Shown here piece after piece: positions 18,080 through 26,420 of a stretch of DNA of 64,000 bases. A program made the position numbers and the translations under genes. Numbering within the stretch: the first letter of the stretch is position 1; every line of letters starts with the position of its first letter. The DNA is taken from positions 1-64,000 of the forward strand of contig CASDVM010000020.1 in the NCBI GenBank assembly GCA_949284415.1, given 5' to 3'. The DNA comes from an uncultured bacterium. Lineage in GTDB: Bacteria > Cyanobacteriota > Vampirovibrionia > Gastranaerophilales > Gastranaerophilaceae. The notes under the pieces are model-generated. The model did not search any database, had not been told where the DNA came from, and was given only the letters and a program-made list of their open reading frames with translations.

Positions 18080-18834
18080 ACACAAGAAACCTTATCTGCA
18101 AGCGCTGTTTCTATTTCGTCAATAATCAAAGATGCCGCTCCTATTCTGTCATCAGCAGAAGTAATCGGGCGTCCTACAACCATAAAATCGACTCCGGATA
18201 ATATCGCATCCCGCGGAGTATCAACTCTTACCTGATCATTTACGGAAGCCCAGGTCGGACGGGTTGCGGGACATAAAATTATAAAATCATCACCTATTTC
18301 TTTTCTAATTCTTCTTGCCTCTTCGGCACTTGCCACAACTCCGTCCAGTCCCGAGTCTTTTGCAACTTTAGCAAGCTGCAATACAAAATCTTCAATATTT
18401 CTGTCTACACACAATTCTGTCGTTAAAGTCTTCTGTCCGAAACTTGAAAGTAACGTAACACCGAGAATTGTCGGAGGTTCGACTCCCATAGACTTTGCAG
18501 CCGCACGGGAAGCTTTAACGACAGAAGAAGTCATCTTAGAACCGCCCTGAATATGTACATTGAAAAAATTAATATTATTTTTAACCAGACTGATACAAGC
18601 CTTTTGAACAGTATGCGGAATATCATGAAATTTACAGTCATAATAACATTTTGCTCCATGCTCTTCCAGAAGTCTGAACGCTTCAAATCCGTAATTAACA
18701 ATTAAAGGCAGACCTATTTTAAAATAACCGACATAATCTTTGAGCTCTCTTACAAGATCTTCCGCCTCTTTTAAATTGTCAACATCCAATGCTAAAATAA
18801 TTCTGTCTTTAGCTGTTTCAGGTTTATCAATCAT
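18076..18834 (-). CDS. pyrF: Orotidine 5'-phosphate decarboxylase
   Basis: PyrF makes UMP from OMP, the last step of de novo pyrimidine synthesis. RIILALDVDN, YYDCKFHDIPHTV (Lys and Asp of the catalytic tetrad), a VVASAEE segment and FMVVGRPI for phosphate binding are all present; about 252 residues is a normal length. The start is placed at MIDKPETA. Longer frames from 18843 or 18873 would reach into the -10 box or the rmuC terminator hairpin. An extended -10 box at 18845-18853 would give only a 3-4 base leader and no SD sequence is visible. Confidence 0.92.
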   Translation of the reverse strand: MIDKPETAKDRIILALDVDNLKEAEDLVRELKDYVGYFKIGLPLIVNYGFEAFRLLEEHGAKCYYDCKFHDIPHTVQKACISLVKNNINFFNVHIQGGSKMTSSVVKASRAAAKSMGVEPPTILGVTLLSSFGQKTLTTELCVDRNIEDFVLQLAKVAKDSGLDGVVASAEEARRIRKEIGDDFIILCPATRPTWASVNDQVRVDTPRDAILSGVDFMVVGRPITSADDRIGAASLIIDEIETALADKVSCV

Positions 18835-18844
18835 ATTAAACATG

Positions 18845-18853
18845 AATATATCA
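18845..18853 (-). promoter_or_regulatory. Extended -10 box of pyrF, near-leaderless
   Basis: Read on the minus strand, TGATATATT matches the extended -10 form and ends ten bases before the MIDKPE start codon. The upstream ATG at 18843 would lie ahead of the expected transcription start. Confidence 0.45.
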
Positions 18854-18859
18854 CTACGA

Positions 18860-18896
18860 AAAAATAAAATCAACCCGTAAGAGAATTAGGTTGATT
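18860..18896 (-). terminator. Terminator of rmuC
   Basis: On the minus strand AATCAACC and GGTTGATT form an 8-bp stem with a 13-base loop, followed by a T-rich tail (TTATTTTTT). It lies 15 bases after the rmuC stop codon and just upstream of the pyrF promoter. Confidence 0.8.
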
Positions 18897-18910
18897 GTTT
18901 ATTACATCCG

Positions 18911-19990
18911 TTACAAATCTTCCATAATTGTATCGGGAAGTTCAGGCAAATCTTTTGAATATTTGCATCCGAGTTTTTCGAGTTTTTCAATCTGGGTAAT
19001 TATATTACCGCGTCCGTTCAGTTTCTTTAAAGAACTTGAGAGATTATCCTGTATTTTAAGAAGTTCTTTCAAAAGATCCGCAAATTTATCATGAACGCTT
19101 GTACACAAATCAGCCATTTCCATAATATTTTTATTCTGCCTGTCGACAACATGGAATGCATTAATGATTTTCAGTGCAGCAAGAAGAGTTGACGGCGATA
19201 CAGGCATAACTTTATTTTTCCAGGCAAAATCCCACAATGCACAGTCATCGCAAAACATCATAGAATAGCAGCTCTCTATCGGAATAAACATCAAAACATA
19301 ATCGGGAGAAGCTTCCTCTATTGAATAATCTCTTTTTGCAAGTCCCGAAATATGAGCTTTTGTAGAATCAACAAACTGTTTTAAATAAATTTGTTTTTCA
19401 GCGTCATCCTGTGTATTTACAAATCCTTCCCACGCAGAAAAAGACGTTTTGCTGTCGATATAAACACATCTGCCGCCCGGGAGAAAAACAGTTGCATCAG
19501 GTCTTCCTTCAGCCGTACCCATCTGAATTTTATATTCTTCATCTTTTCTCAGCCCCGATGATTCCAAAACTCTTTCAAGAACAATTTCCCCCCAGCGCCC
19601 TGAAGCTCTGTTGTCAGATTTCATAACATTAACAAGAGAATTGGCATCATGAGATATTTTATTTCCTGTCTCCAGAAAACTTTTTATATTCATATCAAAT
19701 TTTGTAAAATTCTCGGTTTCTGCCTTAAAATTTTGCTCGGCACGCTTTTCAAAATCTTCAATTTTCTCTTTAAAACGTTTGAAAAATTCATCAAGTTTTT
19801 CACGGTTTTGACTTGATAATTCCGAAGAACTTTCCTTAAAGATTTTATTTGCCGTATTTTCAAAATAAAGCTTCATCTGTTCCAGCATCAAATCTTGAGA
19901 CGCTCTATTACTTTTATCTATAACTTTAAACGGAACAAATACGCACAAAGCACCGATAAAAAAACCGGCCAAAAATATTAAAATTTCCAT
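18911..19990 (-). CDS. rmuC: RmuC family protein
   Basis: RmuC proteins limit recombination at inverted repeats; the core has a restriction-endonuclease-like fold. The 359-residue protein starts with a membrane anchor (MEILIFLAGFFIGALCVFV), then a coiled coil (residues ~25-110), then the core: SGRWGEIVLERVLE, a GRPDATVFLPGG segment with the catalytic-type acidic residue, YIDSKTSF with the Lys, and PDYVLMFIPIES. GAGAGGT is the SD sequence. A terminator hairpin follows the stop codon. It is interesting beside several inverted repeats, but no functional link can be drawn. Confidence 0.92.
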   Translation of the reverse strand: MEILIFLAGFFIGALCVFVPFKVIDKSNRASQDLMLEQMKLYFENTANKIFKESSSELSSQNREKLDEFFKRFKEKIEDFEKRAEQNFKAETENFTKFDMNIKSFLETGNKISHDANSLVNVMKSDNRASGRWGEIVLERVLESSGLRKDEEYKIQMGTAEGRPDATVFLPGGRCVYIDSKTSFSAWEGFVNTQDDAEKQIYLKQFVDSTKAHISGLAKRDYSIEEASPDYVLMFIPIESCYSMMFCDDCALWDFAWKNKVMPVSPSTLLAALKIINAFHVVDRQNKNIMEMADLCTSVHDKFADLLKELLKIQDNLSSSLKKLNGRGNIITQIEKLEKLGCKYSKDLPELPDTIMEDL

Positions 19991-20060
19991 AACTTTAACC
20001 TCTCATTATTCTAATTATACCACAACAAGATTAGACTAAAAATATTAGCCGAATAAAAAA

Positions 20061-20108
20061 TCAACCATGCGGCCACAATACTAAAAGCATGATGTAGAGC
20101 ATGGTTGA
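20061..20108. repeat. Perfect 10-bp inverted repeat upstream of the response regulator
   Basis: TCAACCATGC (20061-20070) is the exact reverse complement of GCATGGTTGA (20099-20108), with a 28-base spacer. No T run follows, so it is not a normal terminator. It lies in the 260-base gap between rmuC and the response regulator, about 140 bases before the start codon, and could be an operator pair or a leader hairpin. The rest of the gap holds a smaller ACAAC/GTTGT hairpin at about 20188-20206. Confidence 0.55.
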
Positions 20109-20250
20109 GGAGAATTATCAATCCAAAGATGTAAGACAAATTCTCAAACTAACATATAGTCAATATCAATCGGGGCATGGATGAAAACAACCCTCTAAAA
20201 GTTGTAGTATTTATAGTGTAGAAGGAAACTTACAAAACAGGGAGATAAAT

Positions 20251-20946
20251 ATGAGAGAATTTAAAAGAAATTCAAGAATTCTGCTTATTGATGATAACGC
20301 AGATCACTTAAGAGGGGTAAAAGAATTAATTACGCTAGAAAGCAGCTACACCGTTGTAGGAGCAACAACAAGTGCCAATATAGGGATTAACCTCGCAAAA
20401 AAATATCGCCCTGACATAATTTTAATGGATATTAATATGCCTGAAAAAGACGGACTTCAAGCTATTCAGGAAATTGAAAAACTGGATATGGATATCAGAG
20501 TAATCTGCCTCAGCGGCTATGACGATGCGGATTTAATTTTCCGTGCAATGAAAATAGGTGCTAAAGGCTACGTTCTTAAAACAATGGCTTCAGCCCAGCT
20601 TATTTATGCAATAGATGAAGTTGCTGCAGGTAAGATCTATCTTCCGACAGCTCTTACATCAAGATTTTTCGAATACTTTCAACGTTCATTTAAAGAAGAA
20701 GCAAATGCTTCTGCAGAAGAAAACCTCCTTACATATTTAACGGCAAGAGAAGAAGAAGTTCTTGATCTTCTCACACAGGGCAATAACTACAAAGGTATTG
20801 CAGGGAAACTATTTATATCCGAAACTACAGTAAAGACCCATGTAAACAATATCTTTCAAAAATTACAGGTAAATGACAGAACACAGGCTGTTTTATACGC
20901 CCTGAATAACGGATTTGCAAAAAGACGGGCTAAACTTGCTGTTTAA
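20251..20946 (+). CDS. NarL/FixJ-type response regulator
   Basis: The 231-residue protein has an N-terminal receiver domain (Asp14/Asp15 acid pair in LLIDDNADH, phospho-acceptor Asp60 in ILMDINMP, conserved Lys110 in GYVLKTM) and a C-terminal LuxR-type helix-turn-helix (LTAREEEVLDLL, ISETTVKTHVNNIFQKL). It is a DNA-binding regulator controlled by phosphorylation. Its partner is almost certainly the histidine kinase encoded 80 bases downstream. The SD sequence is AGGGAG. The inverted repeat at 20061-20108 is a candidate site for autoregulation. Confidence 0.95.
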   Translation: MREFKRNSRILLIDDNADHLRGVKELITLESSYTVVGATTSANIGINLAKKYRPDIILMDINMPEKDGLQAIQEIEKLDMDIRVICLSGYDDADLIFRAMKIGAKGYVLKTMASAQLIYAIDEVAAGKIYLPTALTSRFFEYFQRSFKEEANASAEENLLTYLTAREEEVLDLLTQGNNYKGIAGKLFISETTVKTHVNNIFQKLQVNDRTQAVLYALNNGFAKRRAKLAV

Positions 20947-20975
20947 ATTATATGATACTTGATACTGATAAGTGT

Positions 20976-21010
20976 TTAAAGGTTCAGCCCCTGAAAAGCT
21001 GAACCTTTAA
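20976..21010. repeat. 13-bp perfect hairpin between response regulator and kinase genes
   Basis: TTAAAGGTTCAGC (20976-20988) pairs perfectly with GCTGAACCTTTAA (20998-21010) around a nine-base loop. No T run follows on the plus strand, so termination would be weak. It may tune relative expression of the two genes or protect the upstream mRNA end. Confidence 0.65.
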
Positions 21011-21026
21011 TGTTAATGAGGATAAA

Positions 21027-21692
21027 ATGAATAATACTGATTTAGTTTACGAACAATCAAGATGCGTTGCACACGAAATAAGAAATCATCTCTCTATATG
21101 CGAAATTTATACACAAATTATTAAAAGAAATCTTGAACAGGAAGGTGTTGAAAACCAATCAATAGATAATGCACTAAACTGTATAAGCAAATCCTTAAAA
21201 ATTATGTGCAATTCTCTTATTGATTTAAAATCACTAAATAATATCGAACAAAAAGAATGCGATATCAAAACAATTCTTGAAGAAGGCATCAAACTTTCAT
21301 CAGTCTATATTCATGAAAAAGACATAAAAATAACCTGCGATATTAAAACAAGCGCAAAAGTTTTTATGGATGAGAATAAATTTTTAGCCTGTATTGTAAA
21401 TATAATAAAAAATGCAATAGAAGCCATAAACAAAAAAGGAATAATTAATATTTCGCTTGAAATCAGCTCAGATAATGTTCATATTAGAATTTCAAATAAC
21501 GGAGAACCGATATCAAAAGAAAGACAGCAGACAATTTTTGAAGAAGGTTACACAACAAAGCCCGCAGGAAGCGGACTGGGATTGCATATATGTTCAAATA
21601 ATTTGAAAGCACAAAATGCAATTCTTAAATTAAACAAATCGACAGATGAAATTACAGAATTTGAAATTATTATCCCGATTTACAAAAATTAA
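21027..21692 (+). CDS. Sensorless histidine kinase (HisKA + HATPase)
   Basis: At 221 residues this is a minimal kinase with no membrane segment and no sensor domain ahead of the HisKA part. The H-box is AHEIRNHLS (His16), the N-box is NIIKNAIEAI (Asn129 region) and the G-box is GSGLGLHIC. It should phosphorylate the response regulator encoded just upstream. A signal must come from a partner protein, since nothing in the protein can sense. The 1151-residue membrane protein that begins 68 bases downstream is one candidate by position only. The SD sequence is GAGGAT. Confidence 0.9.
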   Translation: MNNTDLVYEQSRCVAHEIRNHLSICEIYTQIIKRNLEQEGVENQSIDNALNCISKSLKIMCNSLIDLKSLNNIEQKECDIKTILEEGIKLSSVYIHEKDIKITCDIKTSAKVFMDENKFLACIVNIIKNAIEAINKKGIINISLEISSDNVHIRISNNGEPISKERQQTIFEEGYTTKPAGSGLGLHICSNNLKAQNAILKLNKSTDEITEFEIIIPIYKN

Positions 21693-21760
21693 TAAACTAA
21701 GCAAAAAAATATTTATCTCTGTTTTTATAATTATATAAGGGAAAATAAAAGCAGGGAAAT

Positions 21761-24700
21761 ATGGACTTTTTCAATTCACTCTCCCAAATAGCAAAAAACA
21801 AAGATAATTTCAGCAAATGGGAAGAACAACAAAGACACGAACAGGCTCAGCGCGAAGAATTATATAAGAGACGCCGGTATTCAGATGAAGAACTTGCACA
21901 CGCTAAAGCACTCGGCCAAAATGTAATGGATGTTGTAGACATCATGGATAACCACTCCGAAAGCGTTGCAGAAAACGTTGAAACAGCACTCGAGCCTATT
22001 GTTGCAGGTATACCTCTTTTGACAGCATTCGGCAGCGCCGTGGCTTATGCAAAATTTATTGCTAATCCTATGTATAAAAAAATATGGGCTGTTGAAGACA
22101 AACTGGCAAACAACGAGGAAGCTCAAAAACTTTGCGATAAAATAACAAAATTCAATGAACAAAACGGGAAGAAAAATCCATATTTCGGCCCCTGGCAGCT
22201 CACCCACGAAAACAGCATAAAAAAAATAAAAGACCGGAATCTGAAAGCCGAAGCAATGAAAATTTTCAAACAGTTCAGAAAGGAAACGGCTCAATTCAGA
22301 CATAAATATATTATGGGAAGATGGGGTGCAGTTGCTGCATTCTTCATATCATTTGTTGCTGCAAACATATACGCCGCAAAGCTGCAGGTTGACAGCTCCA
22401 AAATTGCACGTTTTCAGGCAAGAGAAGCCCTAAAAAATCCTAAAGCTTTTGTAGATTACACACCCGAACAAATCGAAAAAGCTAAACAGGAAATTGCCGA
22501 GCATCCCGAATTAAAGAAAAAATCAAGAAAAGAAAAACTTAACACAAGTATGTTACCGAGTATCATAAACCTTTTTAAAGACAGAAAGGCTTACAAAAAA
22601 GCAATCAAAAATGATACTGACGAATCAAAGATTGTAACACGCGAATTAACTCCTGAAGAACTTATACAGGCTAAAAAAGATAAAGAAGTTCTCCAAAGAA
22701 CCGTTCGCTTAATCAACAACGAAGCTGAAAAATATTCGCAGAATATGGAAGTTGCCTCACAGGTGCTTATAAACGGCACTCCGTTTCTCGGCGCGGGAGT
22801 CGGCCTTCTTGTAAGTACAATTATGAATAAAACAGGTGTACTTAAAAAAATTATAGGCAACACCGTAAATAAAACAGGCTCGGAAAAAACAAAAGAACTG
22901 TATAAGGAATTCAGCGAACTGAAAGAAAATGCTCCTGGCTACCATCTTAAATGGAGAAAATTCTACAATTCATTTATGGAAGATGTGAAAAACATATCGG
23001 CACAACAGGCAGAAAATACAATACGCAAAAGCAGAAAAGCGCCTAAAGATATAATTAAAACAGTAAAAGGAATGTTAATCGGAGCTACTGCCCATAAATG
23101 GGGTAGAAAAGGTATCATCGGCGGTATAGGTACTCTTGTTACAGGATTCGCTGGTCTTTTAATCGGTTTGAAACTCCAAAAATCAGCTTCAAGAGCAGGC
23201 AGATATACTGCGAAACGCGAGCTTGAAAAAGATCCCAGAAACTTTATCGGTTACACAGAAGAAGATTATGAAGAAGTTAAAGATATTAAAAATACTCAAA
23301 AACCGAGTTCAAAAATAAAAGAATACGCAATGTTTATCCCAACGGTAATTAAACAGTATTATGCATATCAAAAATATAAAAATAACGAATTAAAAGAAAA
23401 CAAACTTCTGCAGGAACAGCTCCAAAAACAGGAGGTAACCGAAGAACAATTGCGCGATGCAAAAAATCTTCAGAGAAAATTGTTTAATACATTTGAAAAA
23501 GTTGATGACAATTCGCAAACCTACTCGGAATCTATGGAAGCCGCAGTTGATATTGCACAGCCTATAGTTGCTTATGGCGGAATGTTAGCCTTAGTTTCTC
23601 CATTTATTTACATAGGTGCTCAAATTAAAAAAGGAAAAATATCAGGTGCTAAAGTTCTTGATAAAGCTGCAGGATTTTTCAGCAAATCAAGCGAAAAATT
23701 AAAAAGCAAATGGTTTAAAAAATATTTAACAAACGTTGAAAAGAATATTCCTCATAAAATTCAAAGCATAGATGTTAAACATAAACCTGCAGCAGTACTT
23801 ATGAAAGGAATTGATTTGCAAAACGATTCCGTATATGAAATCGTTTCCAAAACATTCAAAAATCTCAAAAACTCAACAACAGAACTTCGTAAGTTACCGG
23901 AAAGCGAACAAAATCTACAGTTTTACAATTTCAGAGAAACATTAAAATCATATTTAATGCTGAAAGACAAAAATACGGCAGAAAAAATAGATGAAGTTCT
24001 GGAAGAAATTTCCTGGGCTAATGCAGGTACACGCGCAGATATGCTTGATATATTATTAAATCCGAAAAATATTAAAAATATGTCTAAAGAAAATTACGAC
24101 AAAGCATATTCCAAACTACGCCGCATTATAGAAAATTCTATAGACAGAGAAAAAATTCAAACTTTTTATTCCTCAATTCACGAAATTTTAAAAGATATAC
24201 CTTTTGCTGATCTGGAAAAAGAAATCTCAAAATTATATGATGAAATTCCGCAATTAAAAGAATTAGCATCAAAAAATAAAATTGACAGTGCCTTTAAGAC
24301 ATTAAAAGAAGCTATTAAAGAACCTAGTAAATTAATGTTTGAATATAAAATGAATAATATGATAGATAATCTGTTCGCACAGAAAAATGTAACAGAAGCC
24401 GCTGCAGCTATTGAAAAGCTGTCAAATACAATAAAGGATATACCCGGAATGATAAATAAAAATCCTGCATTGAGCGGAGTTATTGGAATGCTGAAAGCAA
24501 AACCCGTTCCGGTAAATAATGATATTCTTGTTGAATTAAAGAAATTAAATATAGATATTAAACCCGTAAATGGGGAAATCACTCTTGGAGAAGCACTGAC
24601 AGTATTTTATAAAGCAAAAGATAAAATTAAAGCATTAAAAATAAAAGACTACTATAACAATATGCCTGAACAATTCCGCAACCCGAAGAATTCTCTGAAA

Positions 24701-25216
24701 TCTTTCAAAGAACATATTGAAAAATTAACAGATGAACAGTTTGCACAGCAAATGGAAAACATCGGCTTCAGCAGCATGAATAAAGAAACAATGCTGAAAA
24801 TACTTCCGAAAGTTGAGAAAATTCTTGATAACATTCCGAAAGAAGAAATGCAAAAAATATGGACAACATTAATTAAAGAATTTAACGAGCATCCTGACGA
24901 ATTTATTAAACTTGTTAAAACAGGCAAAATCGGTAATATATTGATGACTCCGGGATTGAAAAAAGCATTGGCCGCAATCGGTGTATCATGGACTGTATTT
25001 ACACTCGCAATAACTTATGCTATAGAATCATGGCTTGCAGATATGCAGTTGAAAGCCGGACGTTTAGGAGTTATGAAAGCAATCGAATCTCTTGAAGATC
25101 CCAGATACTATGCAAATGTAGAGCCGACAGAACAAAAAAACAGACCTCAAACATCACCTGCTTTTGAAGCGGATTCTAATCTGCTTGCAAGAATTAATAA
25201 GTATCCCTTGAAATAG
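21761..25216 (+). CDS. Giant membrane protein (1151 aa) with three internal repeats, unknown function
   Basis: I do not recognise a family. The protein has three related units. Part A (~60 residues) recurs at about 40-100, 295-355 and 558-619, each with a DEEL/PEEL/EEQL-xxAK start, a polar YSExME-like segment and a hydrophobic segment. Part B recurs at about 186-285, 445-542 and 1069-1130, each with a hydrophobic segment, then KLQxxxxxxxR and an AxxxLxxPxxF/Y pattern followed by Y-T-x-E. The third unit is split by a ~450-residue mostly helical insert. No signal peptide; about six membrane segments. AGGGA is the SD sequence. It follows the two-component genes by 68 bases. A role as a membrane scaffold is only a guess. 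Confidence 0.85.
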   Translation: MDFFNSLSQIAKNKDNFSKWEEQQRHEQAQREELYKRRRYSDEELAHAKALGQNVMDVVDIMDNHSESVAENVETALEPIVAGIPLLTAFGSAVAYAKFIANPMYKKIWAVEDKLANNEEAQKLCDKITKFNEQNGKKNPYFGPWQLTHENSIKKIKDRNLKAEAMKIFKQFRKETAQFRHKYIMGRWGAVAAFFISFVAANIYAAKLQVDSSKIARFQAREALKNPKAFVDYTPEQIEKAKQEIAEHPELKKKSRKEKLNTSMLPSIINLFKDRKAYKKAIKNDTDESKIVTRELTPEELIQAKKDKEVLQRTVRLINNEAEKYSQNMEVASQVLINGTPFLGAGVGLLVSTIMNKTGVLKKIIGNTVNKTGSEKTKELYKEFSELKENAPGYHLKWRKFYNSFMEDVKNISAQQAENTIRKSRKAPKDIIKTVKGMLIGATAHKWGRKGIIGGIGTLVTGFAGLLIGLKLQKSASRAGRYTAKRELEKDPRNFIGYTEEDYEEVKDIKNTQKPSSKIKEYAMFIPTVIKQYYAYQKYKNNELKENKLLQEQLQKQEVTEEQLRDAKNLQRKLFNTFEKVDDNSQTYSESMEAAVDIAQPIVAYGGMLALVSPFIYIGAQIKKGKISGAKVLDKAAGFFSKSSEKLKSKWFKKYLTNVEKNIPHKIQSIDVKHKPAAVLMKGIDLQNDSVYEIVSKTFKNLKNSTTELRKLPESEQNLQFYNFRETLKSYLMLKDKNTAEKIDEVLEEISWANAGTRADMLDILLNPKNIKNMSKENYDKAYSKLRRIIENSIDREKIQTFYSSIHEILKDIPFADLEKEISKLYDEIPQLKELASKNKIDSAFKTLKEAIKEPSKLMFEYKMNNMIDNLFAQKNVTEAAAAIEKLSNTIKDIPGMINKNPALSGVIGMLKAKPVPVNNDILVELKKLNIDIKPVNGEITLGEALTVFYKAKDKIKALKIKDYYNNMPEQFRNPKNSLKSFKEHIEKLTDEQFAQQMENIGFSSMNKETMLKILPKVEKILDNIPKEEMQKIWTTLIKEFNEHPDEFIKLVKTGKIGNILMTPGLKKALAAIGVSWTVFTLAITYAIESWLADMQLKAGRLGVMKAIESLEDPRYYANVEPTEQKNRPQTSPAFEADSNLLARINKYPLK

Positions 25217-25225
25217 TTATTTAGA

Positions 25226-25632
25226 AGGCAGGAGGTCAAGCAATTATCTGTGCTGCGCACTAAAATAACTTCTGTAACCAGCTTGCCTTCCTCCCTCTGT
25301 TCTTCCTGCTTGCACCCCACCCAAAACTCTCCCCATTCGATGAGGGGAACGTTGCCGTTCCATCCCCAATTTGAGTTTTGCATGAGCTTGTTCTGTCATT
25401 GTAAGAAAATGTGACGTCTGGAACGCCACGCTTCTTCGGCAATTACGTCAATATTTCAAGCAAAACAGATGCAAGGAATAAGAAGTTAAGTAAATCTGTT
25501 CCGAATTACGAGAATACCAGGGTGCGTTGACTGAACAAAGCGATATTACGAATGAAATTTATAATATTTGTACATTCATTAAAGCGACTTATGCACAGTC
25601 GTAAGCTGTAGTGGATGGAACGGCTACGTTCC
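25226..25632. repeat. Dispersed ~400-bp structured repeat, copy 1
   Basis: This stretch fills the gap between the giant membrane protein and the MgtC gene. The core at 25327-25632 aligns without gaps to 31693-31998, with 11 differences that I counted in 306 bases. The part before the core is related but more diverged. GGAACG-TTGC-CGTTCC (25346-25361) and GGAACG-GCTA-CGTTCC (25617-25632) are hairpins near the two ends of the core. Further arms include TGACGT/ACGTCA and AACAGAT/ATCTGTT. It abuts the mgtC stop codon with no spacer. It codes for no convincing protein and may be a non-autonomous mobile element or a structured RNA. Confidence 0.85.
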
Positions 25633-26352
25633 CTATTCGTTGAATTCCTGTATAGAAATGGATTCAATACCGTCAAGCTTTTGATAAGTTTTATATAAAT
25701 CTTGAATCGGATGACGGCCTACAAAGTCTAATATTACAATAATTTTTGTTAAATTATCATCCTGTTTATTCAGTTTACGCGAGATTTCACGCAAATATTT
25801 GCTGTTTTCAATTATATAGTCATAAATTTCACCGGATTTTTCATTAGAGCATGAAATACTCATTTTCAAGCGTCTTGTATTTTTCGCGCTTGAAACAAGA
25901 ATTTTGCGCTCGAAAAGCCTTACAGAAACAAGGACTACTATAGAAAAAATTGTAGAAAGGATTGCAAGAGTAAACATTCCTGCACCGCATGCCATACCGA
26001 CAGCTGCAGACACCCATAAAGTTGCGGCAGTTGTAAGCCCGAAAACAGTTGCACCATGCCTGAAAACAGTACCTGCGCCTATAAAACCGATACCTGTAAC
26101 GACTTGAGCTGCAACACGTGCTGTATCTCGGGTTCCGAGTTCATCGCCGGTAACGGAAACTTCAGGAAATCCGTATATTGAAATTATTGTAAATATACAG
26201 GCGCCGAGGCATACCAGAATATTGGTTCTCAAACCTGCATATTTATTTGTAATTTCTCTTTCCAGACCTATAGCAAAACCTAACAGCAGAGCTGATAAAA
26301 CCCTTATCACAATCGTTAAATCAAAAGCTATTCCCGTATTTAATAAATCCAT
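25633..26352 (-). CDS. MgtC/SapB family membrane protein
   Basis: The 239-residue protein has four to five N-terminal membrane segments and a small C-terminal cytoplasmic domain resembling ACT-like tails (IVILDFVGRHPIQDLYKTYQKL and so on). The hallmark motifs are GFAIGLERE, YAGLRTNILVCLGA, RVAAQVVTGIGFIGAGT and GLTTAATLWVSAAVGMA. MgtC proteins help in low-Mg2+ growth or modulate the F-ATPase in pathogens; in other bacteria the role is unclear. The SD sequence is AAGGAGAG. The stop codon touches the repeat copy 1, so the gene's 3' end lies within repeat DNA. Confidence 0.9.
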   Translation of the reverse strand: MDLLNTGIAFDLTIVIRVLSALLLGFAIGLEREITNKYAGLRTNILVCLGACIFTIISIYGFPEVSVTGDELGTRDTARVAAQVVTGIGFIGAGTVFRHGATVFGLTTAATLWVSAAVGMACGAGMFTLAILSTIFSIVVLVSVRLFERKILVSSAKNTRRLKMSISCSNEKSGEIYDYIIENSKYLREISRKLNKQDDNLTKIIVILDFVGRHPIQDLYKTYQKLDGIESISIQEFNE

Positions 26353-26420
26353 TTACTCTCCTTATAAAATTTAAAGTTTTATATTATTGATGCCGGACTG
26401 AAAAGCCTGATCTGTTGACC

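Noticed and set aside
20212-20223. ATAGTGTAGAA shared with 5721-5731 as a regulatory motif
   Set aside because: Two matches of an 11-base AT-rich word in 64 kb are not strong, and the positions relative to the genes differ.
25147-25442. Three overlapping minus-strand reading frames in repeat copy 1
   Set aside because: They overlap each other in different frames, lack SD sequences, match no protein family and lie in DNA with strong inverted repeats, so they look like chance frames in non-coding DNA.
25226-25632. Insertion sequence with a transposase
   Set aside because: The repeat is only ~400 bases with no transposase frame, so at most it is a non-autonomous element.
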